Shown here: positions 38,537 to 48,415 of the stretch, piece by piece
Layout of the letters: every line of letters starts with the position of its first letter
Numbering within the stretch: the first letter of the stretch is position 1
NCBI RefSeq assembly: GCF_001465595.2
Contig: NZ_CP013481.2
Location: 434,001 to 498,000, forward strand
Source of the DNA: Pandoraea apista
GTDB taxonomy: Bacteria; Pseudomonadota; Gammaproteobacteria; Burkholderiales; Burkholderiaceae
Direction of reading: 5' to 3'
Length of the DNA: 64,000 nucleotides
Made by a program: the position numbers and the translations under genes
Notes under the pieces: generated by a model
What the model was told of the DNA's origin: nothing
What the model saw: the letters and a program-made list of their open reading frames with translations, nothing else
Databases searched by the model: none

Positions 38537-40333
38537 TCAGGGCGTGAGCGGCTGCGGGGCGGCAAGCCCATCGGCCACCGCGGGCGCCCCGGGCCGCGGC
38601 ACGACGATCAGACGCGAGGGGCCTACGAAGTGCGGTAGTGCCTGCGTCATCGGATGCGCCGGCGCAAATGGAAGCGAGGGACGCGATATTGCGTCGCGCT
38701 CCGCCGGGATCCGGAATCGCACATCCGCATGACGTGCAGTGCAGAACTGGGCGAACTGGGCGAGTGCTCGGCATGCCGTGAGGTCCGTGCGGACGACGTC
38801 CGTGAGGTCGAGTACAACGGGCAGCGGCGGCAGCGCGCTCAGCGCCACCCCCGGGTGATCGCGCTCGCGTGCCGCGTTGGCCTTGTCCACCTGCGCGAGC
38901 AGGGGTTCGACGACGGCGCTGTCGACGTTGTAGGCGAGCAGGGCGCCGCCGAGCTTGGCGACGAGGCCGTTGTCATGTTCGTCGCTCGTGGCCACCGTAA
39001 TGGTCAGGCGACGCGGCGCGGGCCAGGCGACGAGAGTACCGAAAACGGCGCCCACGCCAAAGCCGACCAGCGGCTGGCCCGACGCGAGCGTGGCGACAAG
39101 TTCGAGCGTGAACAGCCACATCGCGGCGCCGAACAACCGGCGTGGCCGCGCGTCGGAGAAGGCGTGACGCGTGATGGTGCGCGCGCCCTCGTCGATCATG
39201 TCGAGCGACATCACGATCACGACCACGGCGACCGCGAGCTTCGGCAGCATGGCCACGAGTCCGACACCGGCCGTGAGCGCGACACAGACGAGTACCGCGT
39301 GCATGACGGCGGTCCAACGCGTTTGCGCGCCGCTGGTAATCGCCATGTTTGAGCGCGTGACCGAACCGACGTTGGGCAGCAGGGCGAGCGTGCCGAGCAA
39401 CGTGTTTACCGCACCGAACGCGAGCAGGTCGCGGTCGACGGTCCCGCGTCGCAGCGTGAGCGACTCGATGGACGAGACCGCAATCACGGTGTCGAGGGAC
39501 GACACGAAGCCGATCACGAGGCCGTAACCGATCGTCAGGGCCAGCGCATGCGGGCTCACGCCGTGCAGCAGGTCGAGCCACACGTCGGTGTCGACGGGGC
39601 GCCATGCCGCGAAATCGAGCCCGGCCACGCCGATCAGACGACAGGCAGGCGAGGGCGCCGGCAGCACGCGCAGCGCCAGATAGTACGTGCCGGCCGCGAC
39701 CAGCATGGCGATGAACAACGACAGACCTGCGGGCAGCGTGAGCCTGCGTCCTGTGCGTGCCATACGCTGCGCGAACGCACGCCACGCGAAATGGCTAGCA
39801 ATGCCGAGTCCGGCAATCGCCAGCGTGACGACGCCCCAGTCGAGCGTACAGCGCACGAGGAAGTTGACCTGATCGGCCACGGCCAGCCCGGCCACGCCGA
39901 AGATCAGACCGGAGAGCACCGGCGCGGGCACCTTGCGCACATACGACCCGCCGTGACGCAGGCCGATGATCATCTGCATCAGCCCGGAGATCAGCACCGC
40001 CACCCCGGCCAGCGCGAGGATCGGTCGCATGCCCTGGGCTGCCATCGCCGGATCGGCTACCAGTGCACCTACCAAATTCGATAGGAAGAGTGTCGACGCG
40101 ACGCGCGGACCCGATACCATCGGTCGCGTGCCGGCACCCAGCGCGGCAAGGGCGATGCCGATCACGGCCGTCAGGATACCGAGCAAAATGCCGAACGCGG
40201 CCGCTTGAGGACCGGGCAACGGTGACGTGGCCTGAGCGCCGAGGGCGATGTATTCGGTGGTGCAGCCGAGCGTGACGACCAGCGCGGCAAGTGCCTCCAG
40301 ACCCCAACGCACCCGGGGTCGCGGCGCGCTCAT
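38537..40333 (-). CDS. SulP-family anion transporter with STAS domain
   Basis: The 598-residue protein has about 11 membrane segments, the SulP patterns MVSGPRVASTLFLSNL and SLDTVIAVSSIESLTLRRG, and a C-terminal STAS domain (ALPPLPVVLDLTDVVRTDLT). Members carry sulfate, bicarbonate or organic acids; the substrate is not readable here. The start at 40333 overlaps the stop of the gene before it by 4 bp, supporting this start and a two-gene operon. Confidence 0.88.
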   Translation of the reverse strand: MSAPRPRVRWGLEALAALVVTLGCTTEYIALGAQATSPLPGPQAAAFGILLGILTAVIGIALAALGAGTRPMVSGPRVASTLFLSNLVGALVADPAMAAQGMRPILALAGVAVLISGLMQMIIGLRHGGSYVRKVPAPVLSGLIFGVAGLAVADQVNFLVRCTLDWGVVTLAIAGLGIASHFAWRAFAQRMARTGRRLTLPAGLSLFIAMLVAAGTYYLALRVLPAPSPACRLIGVAGLDFAAWRPVDTDVWLDLLHGVSPHALALTIGYGLVIGFVSSLDTVIAVSSIESLTLRRGTVDRDLLAFGAVNTLLGTLALLPNVGSVTRSNMAITSGAQTRWTAVMHAVLVCVALTAGVGLVAMLPKLAVAVVVIVMSLDMIDEGARTITRHAFSDARPRRLFGAAMWLFTLELVATLASGQPLVGFGVGAVFGTLVAWPAPRRLTITVATSDEHDNGLVAKLGGALLAYNVDSAVVEPLLAQVDKANAARERDHPGVALSALPPLPVVLDLTDVVRTDLTACRALAQFAQFCTARHADVRFRIPAERDAISRPSLPFAPAHPMTQALPHFVGPSRLIVVPRPGAPAVADGLAAPQPLTP

Positions 40334-40704
40334 GCGCGGCATTGCGGGTTGGCAGCCACACGGGCAACGCCGTTGGCGCGCGAGGTGGCTTGCAGAGCGT
40401 CGTCGAGCGGCAGCGCAGGGAAGTGCAACTGCCACGCGCCGTTTTCGTTGGGCCCGTAGGTGACCACGGCGCCGTATTGCGTCAGGAACTCGTTGAGGTT
40501 GGCGAGCGAAGCCTGCGGGCCGAACCAGGCCTGGACTTCACCGCAGATGCCGTCGCTGGCACCGCGCCGGGCGGCTTCGCTGTGGCTGCCACTCAATGTC
40601 GCGACCGCGTGACCGAGACCGAGGGTGAGGCCGGCGAGTGCCAGCAGCAGGGCAAGCACGAAAGCGGTCTTGCTGTTGATCCAGTCGGCAATCGTATCGA
40701 ACAC
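40330..40704 (-). CDS. Small membrane-anchored protein upstream of SulP
   Basis: From a GTG at 40704 (GGGGAG seven bases upstream) the 124-residue product has one membrane helix (TAFVLALLLALAGLTLGLGH) and a C-terminal domain (ANLNEFLTQYGAVVTYGPNE). It is translationally coupled to the SulP gene and may be an accessory subunit. Family not recognised. Confidence 0.6.
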   Translation of the reverse strand: MFDTIADWINSKTAFVLALLLALAGLTLGLGHAVATLSGSHSEAARRGASDGICGEVQAWFGPQASLANLNEFLTQYGAVVTYGPNENGAWQLHFPALPLDDALQATSRANGVARVAANPQCRA

Positions 40705-40918
40705 GTTCACTCTCCCCAAGCAGCGCGGCAGTGGCGCGCATGGCGTGAGAGCACGGTTGGCGCCTTGTTTTGAGTGCGCCGAGCATAGCAGAGAATGCGA
40801 GGCCGAAAAATACCGTTGCGTGCACAACACGGGCGGAGCGCCCAGTCCGTCTCGTCATCGTTTTGGTAGTTTCGATGTGAGAGAATCAGGCGCCAGATTC
40901 AGACATCAAACAACAAGA

Positions 40919-41815
40919 ATGACACGAATTGAACACGGGAAGCGCGGTGCGGGCTGGGGTGCCCGCACGGCAATGCGGCGCGCAGGACTGCTGAGCGCCA
41001 TGGTCATGACTTTCGCGCTCGGCGGTTGTGCCGTGACGAAGAACAGTCAGGGCAACACGGTCTACGGCATCGATCAGGCGAGCCTTTTCGGCACGGTGGT
41101 CGACACGTTCAAGCTGGCCGACGGCTCGGAAGGCAATCTGCGCCGCAGCAACGGTCAGTACTCACTCAAGCTCGAACGCTATATGCGCGTACTGCCGTTG
41201 CAAAACGCGATCACCGCACGCGTGGTGCGCAGCGAAGTGGTCGGCGACCGCTCCGTTGTGGTGGTTGAAACGCAGGAGCGCAACTGCCCGTTCAAGTATG
41301 TGCTGTATGCCATTCAGGACAGCGATGTACTTGGGTGGACGTTCGGCAACTGCGCGGACCGTCCGCGTGCCGACCTGATCGACAAGGGACGCGCGCTCGT
41401 GTTCGACTTCCCGGGCAACGGCCGCCTCGTGCGCCACACCTATACCGATAGCCGTTTGCTGCAATCGGCCATCCCGGTGCCGCCGGGTGTCGACGTTCGT
41501 CGCAAGCCGTTCGCCGATGCGTCGCTCAAGGCCGTCGACGACCCGGCAGACGCCAACCGCTTCGTTCCTGCGCCACCGCAGACGGCGGGAGCGGCGGCGA
41601 ACAGCAATCCACAACCCGGGCGTCATGCGCCCGCACGCCGTCAGGCGCGCAACACCGGGACGGCCGCACCGACCAATAATGCGCCGGCACCGAATACGCC
41701 CACGACCGTGGCGTCGTTCGGGCGGACCGTGCCGGGGTTGCCGAGTGCCCCCGGCGCGGGGCTGACGTTTGGCGCTGAAGAAGTCAAACCCGTTCGAGTC
41801 GACCTCCGGAACTGA
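40919..41815 (+). CDS. Hypothetical lipoprotein
   Basis: The 298-residue product has a lipoprotein signal MRRAGLLSAMVMTFALGGC (ATG at 40973 is the alternative and gives a more usual n-region). The mature part has a conserved-looking domain to about residue 200 (ERNCPFKYVLYAIQDSDVLG) and a Pro/Ala/Asn-rich tail. It ends 2 bp before the next gene, so they form an operon. Confidence 0.65.
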   Translation: MTRIEHGKRGAGWGARTAMRRAGLLSAMVMTFALGGCAVTKNSQGNTVYGIDQASLFGTVVDTFKLADGSEGNLRRSNGQYSLKLERYMRVLPLQNAITARVVRSEVVGDRSVVVVETQERNCPFKYVLYAIQDSDVLGWTFGNCADRPRADLIDKGRALVFDFPGNGRLVRHTYTDSRLLQSAIPVPPGVDVRRKPFADASLKAVDDPADANRFVPAPPQTAGAAANSNPQPGRHAPARRQARNTGTAAPTNNAPAPNTPTTVASFGRTVPGLPSAPGAGLTFGAEEVKPVRVDLRN

Positions 41816-41817
41816 TC

Positions 41818-43386
41818 GTGCGCAATACCCTGCTGAAACAGACGGCGTTTCTGATCGCCCTCACGCTGGTCTACCTGACTTTCGAACTCGGCTTCAACGG
41901 GCGCCTGCTCGACGTGGTGGGCGGCACCGCAACCATCGACGATGTGCATCACATCGAAGTCTACGGGCGCACGCTCTCGGGCATTGCGGCGGCGCTGTTC
42001 GTGCTGCAATGGCTCATGGGCAAGCGTACGAAGAGCGGCAAGGACGGCGGCAAGAAGTCGCCCGGCTTGCGCACCATCGGCATTGCGTGCCTCGTGACCA
42101 TCGTCGTGGTGTATTTCGCCATCAAGACCTTCGTCGACGTGCTGGTGACCACGCGCGACGCCGAGTTCCGTCGCATTGCAGCCAACACGATTCTGTTACA
42201 ACGCTCGCTTGTCGAGGGACGTCTGCAACTGGACGGGCTGACGGGCAGCGACATGGTGTTCGCCAAACCGCAGGGCAAGGCGTTTCTGGCGCTGTTCCCG
42301 GTGTTGGCCGTATCGGTCGACCGGCTCGACGAGAAGACCCGCGCGGTCAAGGCGACGCTGGTGCGAGAAGCGGTGCGCCGCGAGATCGGCGGCGCGAAGG
42401 GCTACTACGACAACTATCGCGACGCGATGAAGCGGCTGCACGACGACTGGAGCAAGTACGCTGCGATCATCCCCGACAGCGATTCAGGTTTGCTCGCCGA
42501 GCAACAGCGCGCGTGGAACGACTATCGCGCCCGCTTGTCGCGCCGTGGCTGGCAGCCGGAGACGGTGCCGTTCTATGCACGCGGCAAGGTGAGCGCGAGC
42601 GTTCGCCGAGATCTGCCTGCGCTCCCCGGCAACTGGCATCCCAGCGACATCGTGTCGTTCTATCGTGCGGTTGCGGTGAAGTACCGTCAGGCGGCTGCGC
42701 GCAAGGTTCATAGCGTGGAGGTCGGCGGCGAGACGATTCCGCCGGGGCTCTCGTACGAAGCGTTCGTGGCCCGTGCGGGCGTGCAGAAGGAACTGCGCAA
42801 ATCGCTAGGTCTGCCCGCGAGCGCCACGGTGCAGCCGTCGTACGCCAGCACCGAAGCATTCGGCCAGTTGTTCGACGCCTTCTCCGACGAGCAGGCGCGC
42901 TTGCAGATGAGCAAATACGATGCGAAGCCGGCCGACTTCGAGGATGGCGGCAAGTACGCGCAGGAAGGCATCGACGCCACGCGGGCGGCCATCGTGCCCG
43001 CCGTCGCGCTGTTCTTCTCGCTGCTGGGCGCCATCGCACACTTCTCCAAGCTGTTGTTCCTGAGCGCCAAGTGCCTGATGCTCATGCGCACCGGCCCGGA
43101 CGGCGAGTTGAGCCGCCGAGCCTCGCGCACGGCGCTTGCCGTGCTCTTCTGCGCGATGATCGGGGTGTGGACGATCCTGTCGATGGCGTCGAACGACATT
43201 ACCCGCAGCGACTTGTTCGGCCAGATGATGTCGTGGGCGCGCACGGGGGCCTCGGGCGGTCGTGCGCTGACCAACATCGCGCATGTCGTCGTGGTGGGAC
43301 AGGGCTACGGCTATCCGCTCAACGAAGCGATTCGCAAGGATGTTCTGCAAGGGCTGAACTATGGCTATCACCCGGCTGCGCACTAG
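41818..43386 (+). CDS. Large membrane protein of unknown function
   Basis: The 522-residue protein has N-terminal membrane segments (LKQTAFLIALTLVYLTFELG, TLSGIAAALFVLQWLMG, IACLVTIVVVYFAIKTFVDV), a long soluble middle (about residues 120-385) and two C-terminal ones (AIVPAVALFFSLLGAIAHFS and LAVLFCAMIGVWTILSMA). GTG start. It overlaps the following gene by 26 bp. Family not recognised. Confidence 0.65.
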   Translation: MRNTLLKQTAFLIALTLVYLTFELGFNGRLLDVVGGTATIDDVHHIEVYGRTLSGIAAALFVLQWLMGKRTKSGKDGGKKSPGLRTIGIACLVTIVVVYFAIKTFVDVLVTTRDAEFRRIAANTILLQRSLVEGRLQLDGLTGSDMVFAKPQGKAFLALFPVLAVSVDRLDEKTRAVKATLVREAVRREIGGAKGYYDNYRDAMKRLHDDWSKYAAIIPDSDSGLLAEQQRAWNDYRARLSRRGWQPETVPFYARGKVSASVRRDLPALPGNWHPSDIVSFYRAVAVKYRQAAARKVHSVEVGGETIPPGLSYEAFVARAGVQKELRKSLGLPASATVQPSYASTEAFGQLFDAFSDEQARLQMSKYDAKPADFEDGGKYAQEGIDATRAAIVPAVALFFSLLGAIAHFSKLLFLSAKCLMLMRTGPDGELSRRASRTALAVLFCAMIGVWTILSMASNDITRSDLFGQMMSWARTGASGGRALTNIAHVVVVGQGYGYPLNEAIRKDVLQGLNYGYHPAAH

Positions 43387-44293
43387 CACCGCCGCGCTTG
43401 CGCTGACGGTGCTGGCGGCGATGACCTCGCCGTCGTATGCCGCCTGTCTCGGCATGCAGATTCACGCGCATCGCGGCTCAGCCGCCGACCCCGAGAATTC
43501 CGGCAGTGCGCTGCGCAGCGGCTACGCCGGAAAATGGGACGGTGTGGAGACCGACATGCAGCAGTTGTCCGACGGCACCTGGGTGCTGCATCACGACTTG
43601 CGCACGGGCCGCTCGGTGCTCGCGGGCGCACCGCGTCCGGTGGCGCAGCTCACGAGTGCCGAGTGGCGCGCCGCACGCATGACGCTCAACGGCAGGCCGA
43701 CTGCCGAGGCGCCGCCGTTTCTGTCCGATGCCCTTGCCATCGCAAGCGGCTATCCGGGCAAGACGCTCAACGCGGAAATCAAGGAAGTCGTCGACAACTG
43801 CGCACCGATTCAGGGGCTGGTGGCGCAGATGCGCCAGGGCATACCGCATGGCAACTGGTTCCTGACGTCCGGGCTGTTGCAGAACCTTCGCTGCGCGCGC
43901 ACGGCCGATGCCCAGGGGTACATGGGGCTGATCGTGTTCGATGGCCGCAACGCCGAAGCGGCGGCGTCGAACCGTTGGACGAAGATGATTGCGAAGCACG
44001 CCAAGGCCCCTGTGCTCGACCGGAACTGGATGAACCGGCTGGTCGCCGAGCTGGGCCTGCCAGCCGGCATTCACGTCGACGCGCGTACCATGGACGCCAA
44101 CCCGGATCTGCTGGCGGACGCCACGGCCTCACGGCTGGCTGTCTTCGCCTATGCGGTGCAGGGCGACGCCGCGCTAGCGGACGCCATCGGCCGGGCGCAC
44201 GCGCGCACCGGGAAACTGCCGAGCGGTGCGGTGATCGATGGCGACGCCGACGCTTTTTGCCGTCGCGTTGCGAGCACCACCGGCCTGCACTGA
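43361..44293 (+). CDS. Secreted glycerophosphodiester phosphodiesterase-like enzyme
   Basis: The 310-residue protein has a signal peptide (TSTAALALTVLAAMTSPSYA) and the GDPD pattern: IHAHRGSAADPENSGSAL, WDGVETDMQQLSDGTWVLHH-D and NAEIKEV. These supply the His, Glu, Asp metal and acid-base residues. It likely hydrolyses glycerophosphodiesters in the periplasm. Overlap with the preceding gene suggests coupling. Confidence 0.85.
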   Translation: MAITRLRTSTAALALTVLAAMTSPSYAACLGMQIHAHRGSAADPENSGSALRSGYAGKWDGVETDMQQLSDGTWVLHHDLRTGRSVLAGAPRPVAQLTSAEWRAARMTLNGRPTAEAPPFLSDALAIASGYPGKTLNAEIKEVVDNCAPIQGLVAQMRQGIPHGNWFLTSGLLQNLRCARTADAQGYMGLIVFDGRNAEAAASNRWTKMIAKHAKAPVLDRNWMNRLVAELGLPAGIHVDARTMDANPDLLADATASRLAVFAYAVQGDAALADAIGRAHARTGKLPSGAVIDGDADAFCRRVASTTGLH

Positions 44294-44436
44294 GTCGTCG
44301 TGACGTAATACCTTTCCGGTTTCCCGCTTCTGCTGCGAATAGGGGATGTCGGCGCCTTGCCGCCAGCCCGCCGGTCACCCCCGGCGGGTCCATCCCGATC
44401 GCATTCGGATCCCTTGCGGATCCTCAGGAGCCAGCC

Positions 44437-44871
44437 ATGCACCAAGCCATTCCGACCCTGCTCGATTACTTCAAGCGCGAGGGCTATGTCGCCCATGTGG
44501 ACGACGACGGCGACATCGTCTTCAAGCGCGAAGGCATGAATTACGCCTTGTGTTTTGATCGCGAGGACCCGGAATTCTCCAAATTGCTGCTGCCCAACGT
44601 GTGGTGTGTCGATACGCCGGAGGAGCGGGCGTTCGTGTTGCACGCCATGAACGAGATCAATCGCCGCTACAAGGCGATCAAGATCCACACAGTGGACGAC
44701 CAGGTGTGGCTTGCCGTGGAGATGTGGCTTGTCGATCAGGCCGATTGGGCGGTGCACCTGCCGCGTGCGGTACGGGCGTTGTCGCATGCGCTGTTCCGGT
44801 TTGCGGAGCAGATGCGGATCTCGGTTGAGGAGGCCCGTGGGGCCAATGAGACACTACGGTTGAATCACTGA
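44437..44871 (+). CDS. YbjN-like hypothetical protein
   Basis: The 144-residue cytoplasmic protein starts MHQAIPTLLDYFKREGYVAH after AGGAG. The sequence VDDDGDIVFKREGMNYALCF and NEINRRYKAIKIHTVDDQVW resembles the YbjN / secretion-chaperone-like alpha-beta fold. Role unknown. Confidence 0.6.
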   Translation: MHQAIPTLLDYFKREGYVAHVDDDGDIVFKREGMNYALCFDREDPEFSKLLLPNVWCVDTPEERAFVLHAMNEINRRYKAIKIHTVDDQVWLAVEMWLVDQADWAVHLPRAVRALSHALFRFAEQMRISVEEARGANETLRLNH

Positions 44872-44933
44872 TTCCGGCGGGGACGGTACGGCGCGGATCA
44901 CGTAGAATTCGCGCTGGACTACGCCCTGCCCGC

Positions 44934-45698
44934 ATGAAAAGCGACGACATCGATAACGAAGAACTGACGCGCCTGCTACGCAAGTTCGGCAAAGCCGGAG
45001 ACCGCAGCCGCGAGGCGCTTGCGGCGCACCGCAAGTTCTACGACCATATTGCCCGCGTGCTAGACCGGCAGGCATTGCAGGCGACCAATTACAACGAAGA
45101 TCTGGCCGTCGCCGCAGTGCAAGACGCCTGGCTGCGCATTCTGCGCAAGGCCGAGACCTACGATCCGGCGCGCGCTACGGTCAAGACATGGGTCAAAGAC
45201 ATCACGTACAAATGTGCGATCGATGTATTGCGCAAGCATTACAAGCACAATCGCAATACCTCCCTGTCAAATGAGGATGCCGCGTCGGCTGACGCCGACG
45301 GCGACGCTACCGCGGGCCGCACCAGTGCGAGCCACTGGCTCGAGCCTGTTTCCGATCCCGACGAGACCGCCTGCGACCTGCCGTCACCTGAAGACCGTGC
45401 CTACGGTTCGCAACTCGAGCGCGTGATGCGAGACTGTCTCAACATGTTGCCGACCGGTGACGGGCCGAACTACCGGCTGGCGATGGAGCTCACGCTGGAG
45501 GACGAACTGAGCTACGCAGACATGACCGTGCGTTTGCAGGAACAGACTCCGCCCGGGGTTCTCATCAATGCCGAGCAGGTGCGCGGCTGGGTCCGGGCGG
45601 CCACGCAGCGTATGCGTCGGTGTGTGTCTGCAAAACTCGGCTGGGCGCGTCCGAAGCGAGGCGGCATGGCCACGGATCAAAAGGAGACGCGCGCATGA
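44934..45698 (+). CDS. ECF-type RNA polymerase sigma factor
   Basis: The 254-residue protein has a sigma region 2 (NYNEDLAVAAVQDAWLRILR, TYDPARATVKTWVKDITYKC) and a region 4-like C-terminus (LAMELTLEDELSYADMTVRL). The linker between them is long and Asp/Ala-rich. It is co-translated with the next gene, a likely anti-sigma factor, through an ATGA overlap. Confidence 0.85.
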   Translation: MKSDDIDNEELTRLLRKFGKAGDRSREALAAHRKFYDHIARVLDRQALQATNYNEDLAVAAVQDAWLRILRKAETYDPARATVKTWVKDITYKCAIDVLRKHYKHNRNTSLSNEDAASADADGDATAGRTSASHWLEPVSDPDETACDLPSPEDRAYGSQLERVMRDCLNMLPTGDGPNYRLAMELTLEDELSYADMTVRLQEQTPPGVLINAEQVRGWVRAATQRMRRCVSAKLGWARPKRGGMATDQKETRA

Positions 45699-46342
45699 CG
45701 AACGACGATCAGGAACGCTTCCGTGCGTTGGCTCTGCTGTATGTCTGCGGCAAGCTCGACGACACCGAGTCGGCATGGATGAAGCAGAAATTGACTGCGC
45801 ATCCCGAATGGCAGGCGACGCTCGACGAGGAGCAGCGCTTCGCCGACACGACCCGCGAGGCTATCAATTCGAGCTACGCCGAGCGTCGTCCGCTGGTGGC
45901 ATTCGACGAGTTGCCTACGCTGGCGCCGGAACGCGGCGCGCTGTCGTTGGCGGAGCGCTTGCGTGCGTGGTGGACGCGTCCGATACCGCGCGGCTGGGCG
46001 TTCGCCTCCCTTGCCGCGCTGGTGCTGGTGGCCGGTACACAGACGATGCGTCTGGCCGAAATGACATCGACGTCTGAAGACAATGGCGCAAGCGCGATGC
46101 GTGGCGCACCGGTGTCTCCGGCGCCGGGTGTGCCAATGCTTCAGGTGATCTTCGCAGACGGCACGACCGTCGCGCAACTGCGCAAGGCGATCGGCGATCT
46201 GCAACTGGATATCGTGCGCGGTCCCGACGAGGACGGCATGATCTGGCTCGCAGTGCCCGCGGGGAACGCTGTGAAGGCGCTCACGGATCTCAAGGCGACG
46301 GGGCTGCTGTCATACGGCGAAGTGGTGGACGACCTGCACTGA
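45695..46342 (+). CDS. Probable membrane-anchored anti-sigma factor
   Basis: The 215-residue protein has a cytoplasmic N-terminal domain (ERFRALALLYVCGKLDDTES), one membrane helix (GWAFASLAALVLVAGTQTMR) and a periplasmic C-terminal domain (LQVIFADGTTVAQLRKAIGD and AVPAGNAVKALTDLKATG). That layout, and coupling to the sigma gene, point to an anti-sigma factor sensing the envelope. A zinc HxxxCxxC motif is absent. Confidence 0.75.
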   Translation: MTNDDQERFRALALLYVCGKLDDTESAWMKQKLTAHPEWQATLDEEQRFADTTREAINSSYAERRPLVAFDELPTLAPERGALSLAERLRAWWTRPIPRGWAFASLAALVLVAGTQTMRLAEMTSTSEDNGASAMRGAPVSPAPGVPMLQVIFADGTTVAQLRKAIGDLQLDIVRGPDEDGMIWLAVPAGNAVKALTDLKATGLLSYGEVVDDLH

Positions 46343-46377
46343 CCGGGGGGCGCTGCCGCGCATCGACACGCAGGATC

Positions 46378-46405
46378 AAGGGGGCTTCGGCCCCCTTTGT
46401 TTTTG
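46378..46405 (+). terminator. Terminator of the sigma/anti-sigma operon
   Basis: AAGGGGGC-TTCG-GCCCCCTT followed by TGTTTTTG, 35 bp after the anti-sigma stop. Strong GC stem with a UUCG-type tetraloop. Confidence 0.9.
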
Positions 46406-46616
46406 TCCGCGCGCCTGTCGCGTCGCGCGGGGATTTCGCCCGCGAAAATATTTCTCAGATTCTTTTCCGGTTTTGCCGGGGCGCTCCGAATAGGGGGTAT
46501 CCGCCGCGATGCTCGATGAGCCCGGCGGGCAACGGCGCGGGCCCGTGAGACGGCCGTGCGCTCGACCCAACCCCTCAGCGTGCCGCAGATGCGACACCAA
46601 GCACTGGAGAGAAACG

Positions 46617-47393
46617 ATGAACCAACGTGGCAAGATTTTGCGCGACACGAGCACCGGCCCCGGCCTTGTCAGCATTGGCGGTCACCAATATCCGTTCACC
46701 CTGGAAGGTGTGTGGCAATCGGAGCAGGCCCCCGCTGTGAACATGACGGTCGATGCGCTGATCGACGAAGCAGGCCAGTTGGCGCAACTGCGTGCGGTCT
46801 CCGATAGCCAGCTCGCCCGCGAGGCGACTGACGAGGCACTCTCCGCAGTCAAGCAGCGCGGTAATGCGCTCGTGGCCCGCTTCGGGGCGCGCACGCTTGG
46901 CGCGATGGGCTTGCTGGCCGTGTCCTGGTTCTTCCTGAACACCATCACGGTGCAGGTGTCGTCGAACTACAAGGTCGGCATTTCGCTGTGGAAGTTGCTG
47001 GGCCTGATCAATGCGCCGGGCGGCATGATCAACGCGCTGGGCGGCAACGGCGGCAGCGCAGGTGTGTACGGTGTAGTGGCCGCAGTCGCACTGTTCGCGC
47101 CGCTGGCCCCTTACTTCGTGCGCGATCCGCGCGCGCATCTCGCGAACCTGTTGCCGCTCCTCTTCATGGGGGTGCTGATGGCCGGCATCTACATGAACAT
47201 CAGCGACGGCATTTCGCAAGCTCAGGGCGCGGCAACGATGTTCGGCGGCAAGCAGGCGGCAGACTTCGCCAGCGAACTCGTTCGTGAAGCGCTCAAGGCC
47301 GTGTCGATCGGGCTGGGGGGATATCTCGCCGTGCTGGTGAGCCTGTATCTCGCGGCAACCGGCGTGCTCGGCTGGACGGCGGCCAAGCGCTGA
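46617..47393 (+). CDS. Membrane protein of unknown function
   Basis: The 258-residue protein has a soluble N-terminus (GLVSIGGHQYPFTLEGVWQS) and about four to five membrane segments from residue 95 on (LGAMGLLAVSWFFLNTITVQ, GVVAAVALFAPLAPYF, LLPLLFMGVLMAGIYMNI, LGGYLAVLVSLYLAATGVLG). CTGGAGAG precedes the ATG. Not recognised. Confidence 0.65.
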   Translation: MNQRGKILRDTSTGPGLVSIGGHQYPFTLEGVWQSEQAPAVNMTVDALIDEAGQLAQLRAVSDSQLAREATDEALSAVKQRGNALVARFGARTLGAMGLLAVSWFFLNTITVQVSSNYKVGISLWKLLGLINAPGGMINALGGNGGSAGVYGVVAAVALFAPLAPYFVRDPRAHLANLLPLLFMGVLMAGIYMNISDGISQAQGAATMFGGKQAADFASELVREALKAVSIGLGGYLAVLVSLYLAATGVLGWTAAKR

Positions 47394-47483
47394 TTCGCAC
47401 CGTCGACCGACATCGACTTCACGCGTTATTCCCACCTATGAACGCACTCGAATCCCGAGTATTCCTCAATAAGGATGCCCATC

Positions 47484-48272
47484 ATGCATACGCACACGCT
47501 CGCTCTGCAACGTAGTTTCAAACATCTTGTGCTGACGGTGGCGTTCGCCGCAGCGTCGGTCGGATTGTCGGCCTGTGGCGACAAGGCGCCGCAGGGCAAG
47601 CCCGCCGCCGACGCCGCCCCCGCAACGCCGAATCTGGCAGACGCGACTTCGCTGCGGGCCGTGGCACAGGCGCAGCAGCAGGCCGCGCAGGCGGCGCTGC
47701 CCAACGGAGATCCGGCTACGCCTGCATCGAGCTATGTCGAATACAACAGCGGCAATCAGTTGATGTTCGCGTACCTCGCGCTGGCCGACATGCCGGTCGA
47801 CTACGATCAGATCGCCAATCGCATGTCGCGTGACTATGCGGGCGCGAACGACGAGTTCCGCAAGCGCGATCTGCTTGCAGCCCTCAAGCCACGAATCGAT
47901 CAGGCGGTTGCGCAGGCCAAGGCACAGCGCTACTTCCGCATTACCGTGAGCAATCCTGTTCAGAAGTACGACTTCGAGAGGAAGAGCTTCCCGCTCGACA
48001 GTTCGTTGTGGGAGAGCGGCTCGTTCCGTTATTTCTACGATAACGGCGAGTACCGTCTGAGTTTCAGCAATGGAGATGGCTTCCGTTATCTGGCGGTTGC
48101 CAATGAAGACGCAGCCCGAAACATCGAGTCGATGCGCGCGCGTGGCGCGGCGCCGACGCTGGTGGTCTATGGCTACACGCAATCCGCCGACATGTCGAAC
48201 AAGTCTGTCAAGGCACAAATCGTCAAGGTGGCGCTGGTCGATCGTCAGGGCAACGTGTTGGCCGAGCAATAA
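47484..48272 (+). CDS. Hypothetical lipoprotein
   Basis: From ATG 47484 (AAGGA upstream) the 262-residue protein has a lipoprotein signal ending VGLSACGDKAP, an Ala/Pro-rich linker and a mature domain with FDYERK-like blocks (NPVQKYDFERKSFPLDSSLW, YRLSFSNGDGFRYL). It is probably an outer-membrane lipoprotein; the next membrane protein upstream may be a partner. Confidence 0.65.
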   Translation: MHTHTLALQRSFKHLVLTVAFAAASVGLSACGDKAPQGKPAADAAPATPNLADATSLRAVAQAQQQAAQAALPNGDPATPASSYVEYNSGNQLMFAYLALADMPVDYDQIANRMSRDYAGANDEFRKRDLLAALKPRIDQAVAQAKAQRYFRITVSNPVQKYDFERKSFPLDSSLWESGSFRYFYDNGEYRLSFSNGDGFRYLAVANEDAARNIESMRARGAAPTLVVYGYTQSADMSNKSVKAQIVKVALVDRQGNVLAEQ

Positions 48273-48415
48273 TCCGGCCTGAGTGTGGGAGGCGCGTAAT
48301 TAGGCTCGGAATCCATCTGGGAATGCCTCAAGATATGCTGTAACGTACTGCACTTAAGTGTTCCTGCCCATTGGGACTGTTGCACAACGAGCGCTCCTCC
48401 CGCGCTCGCAAAAAA

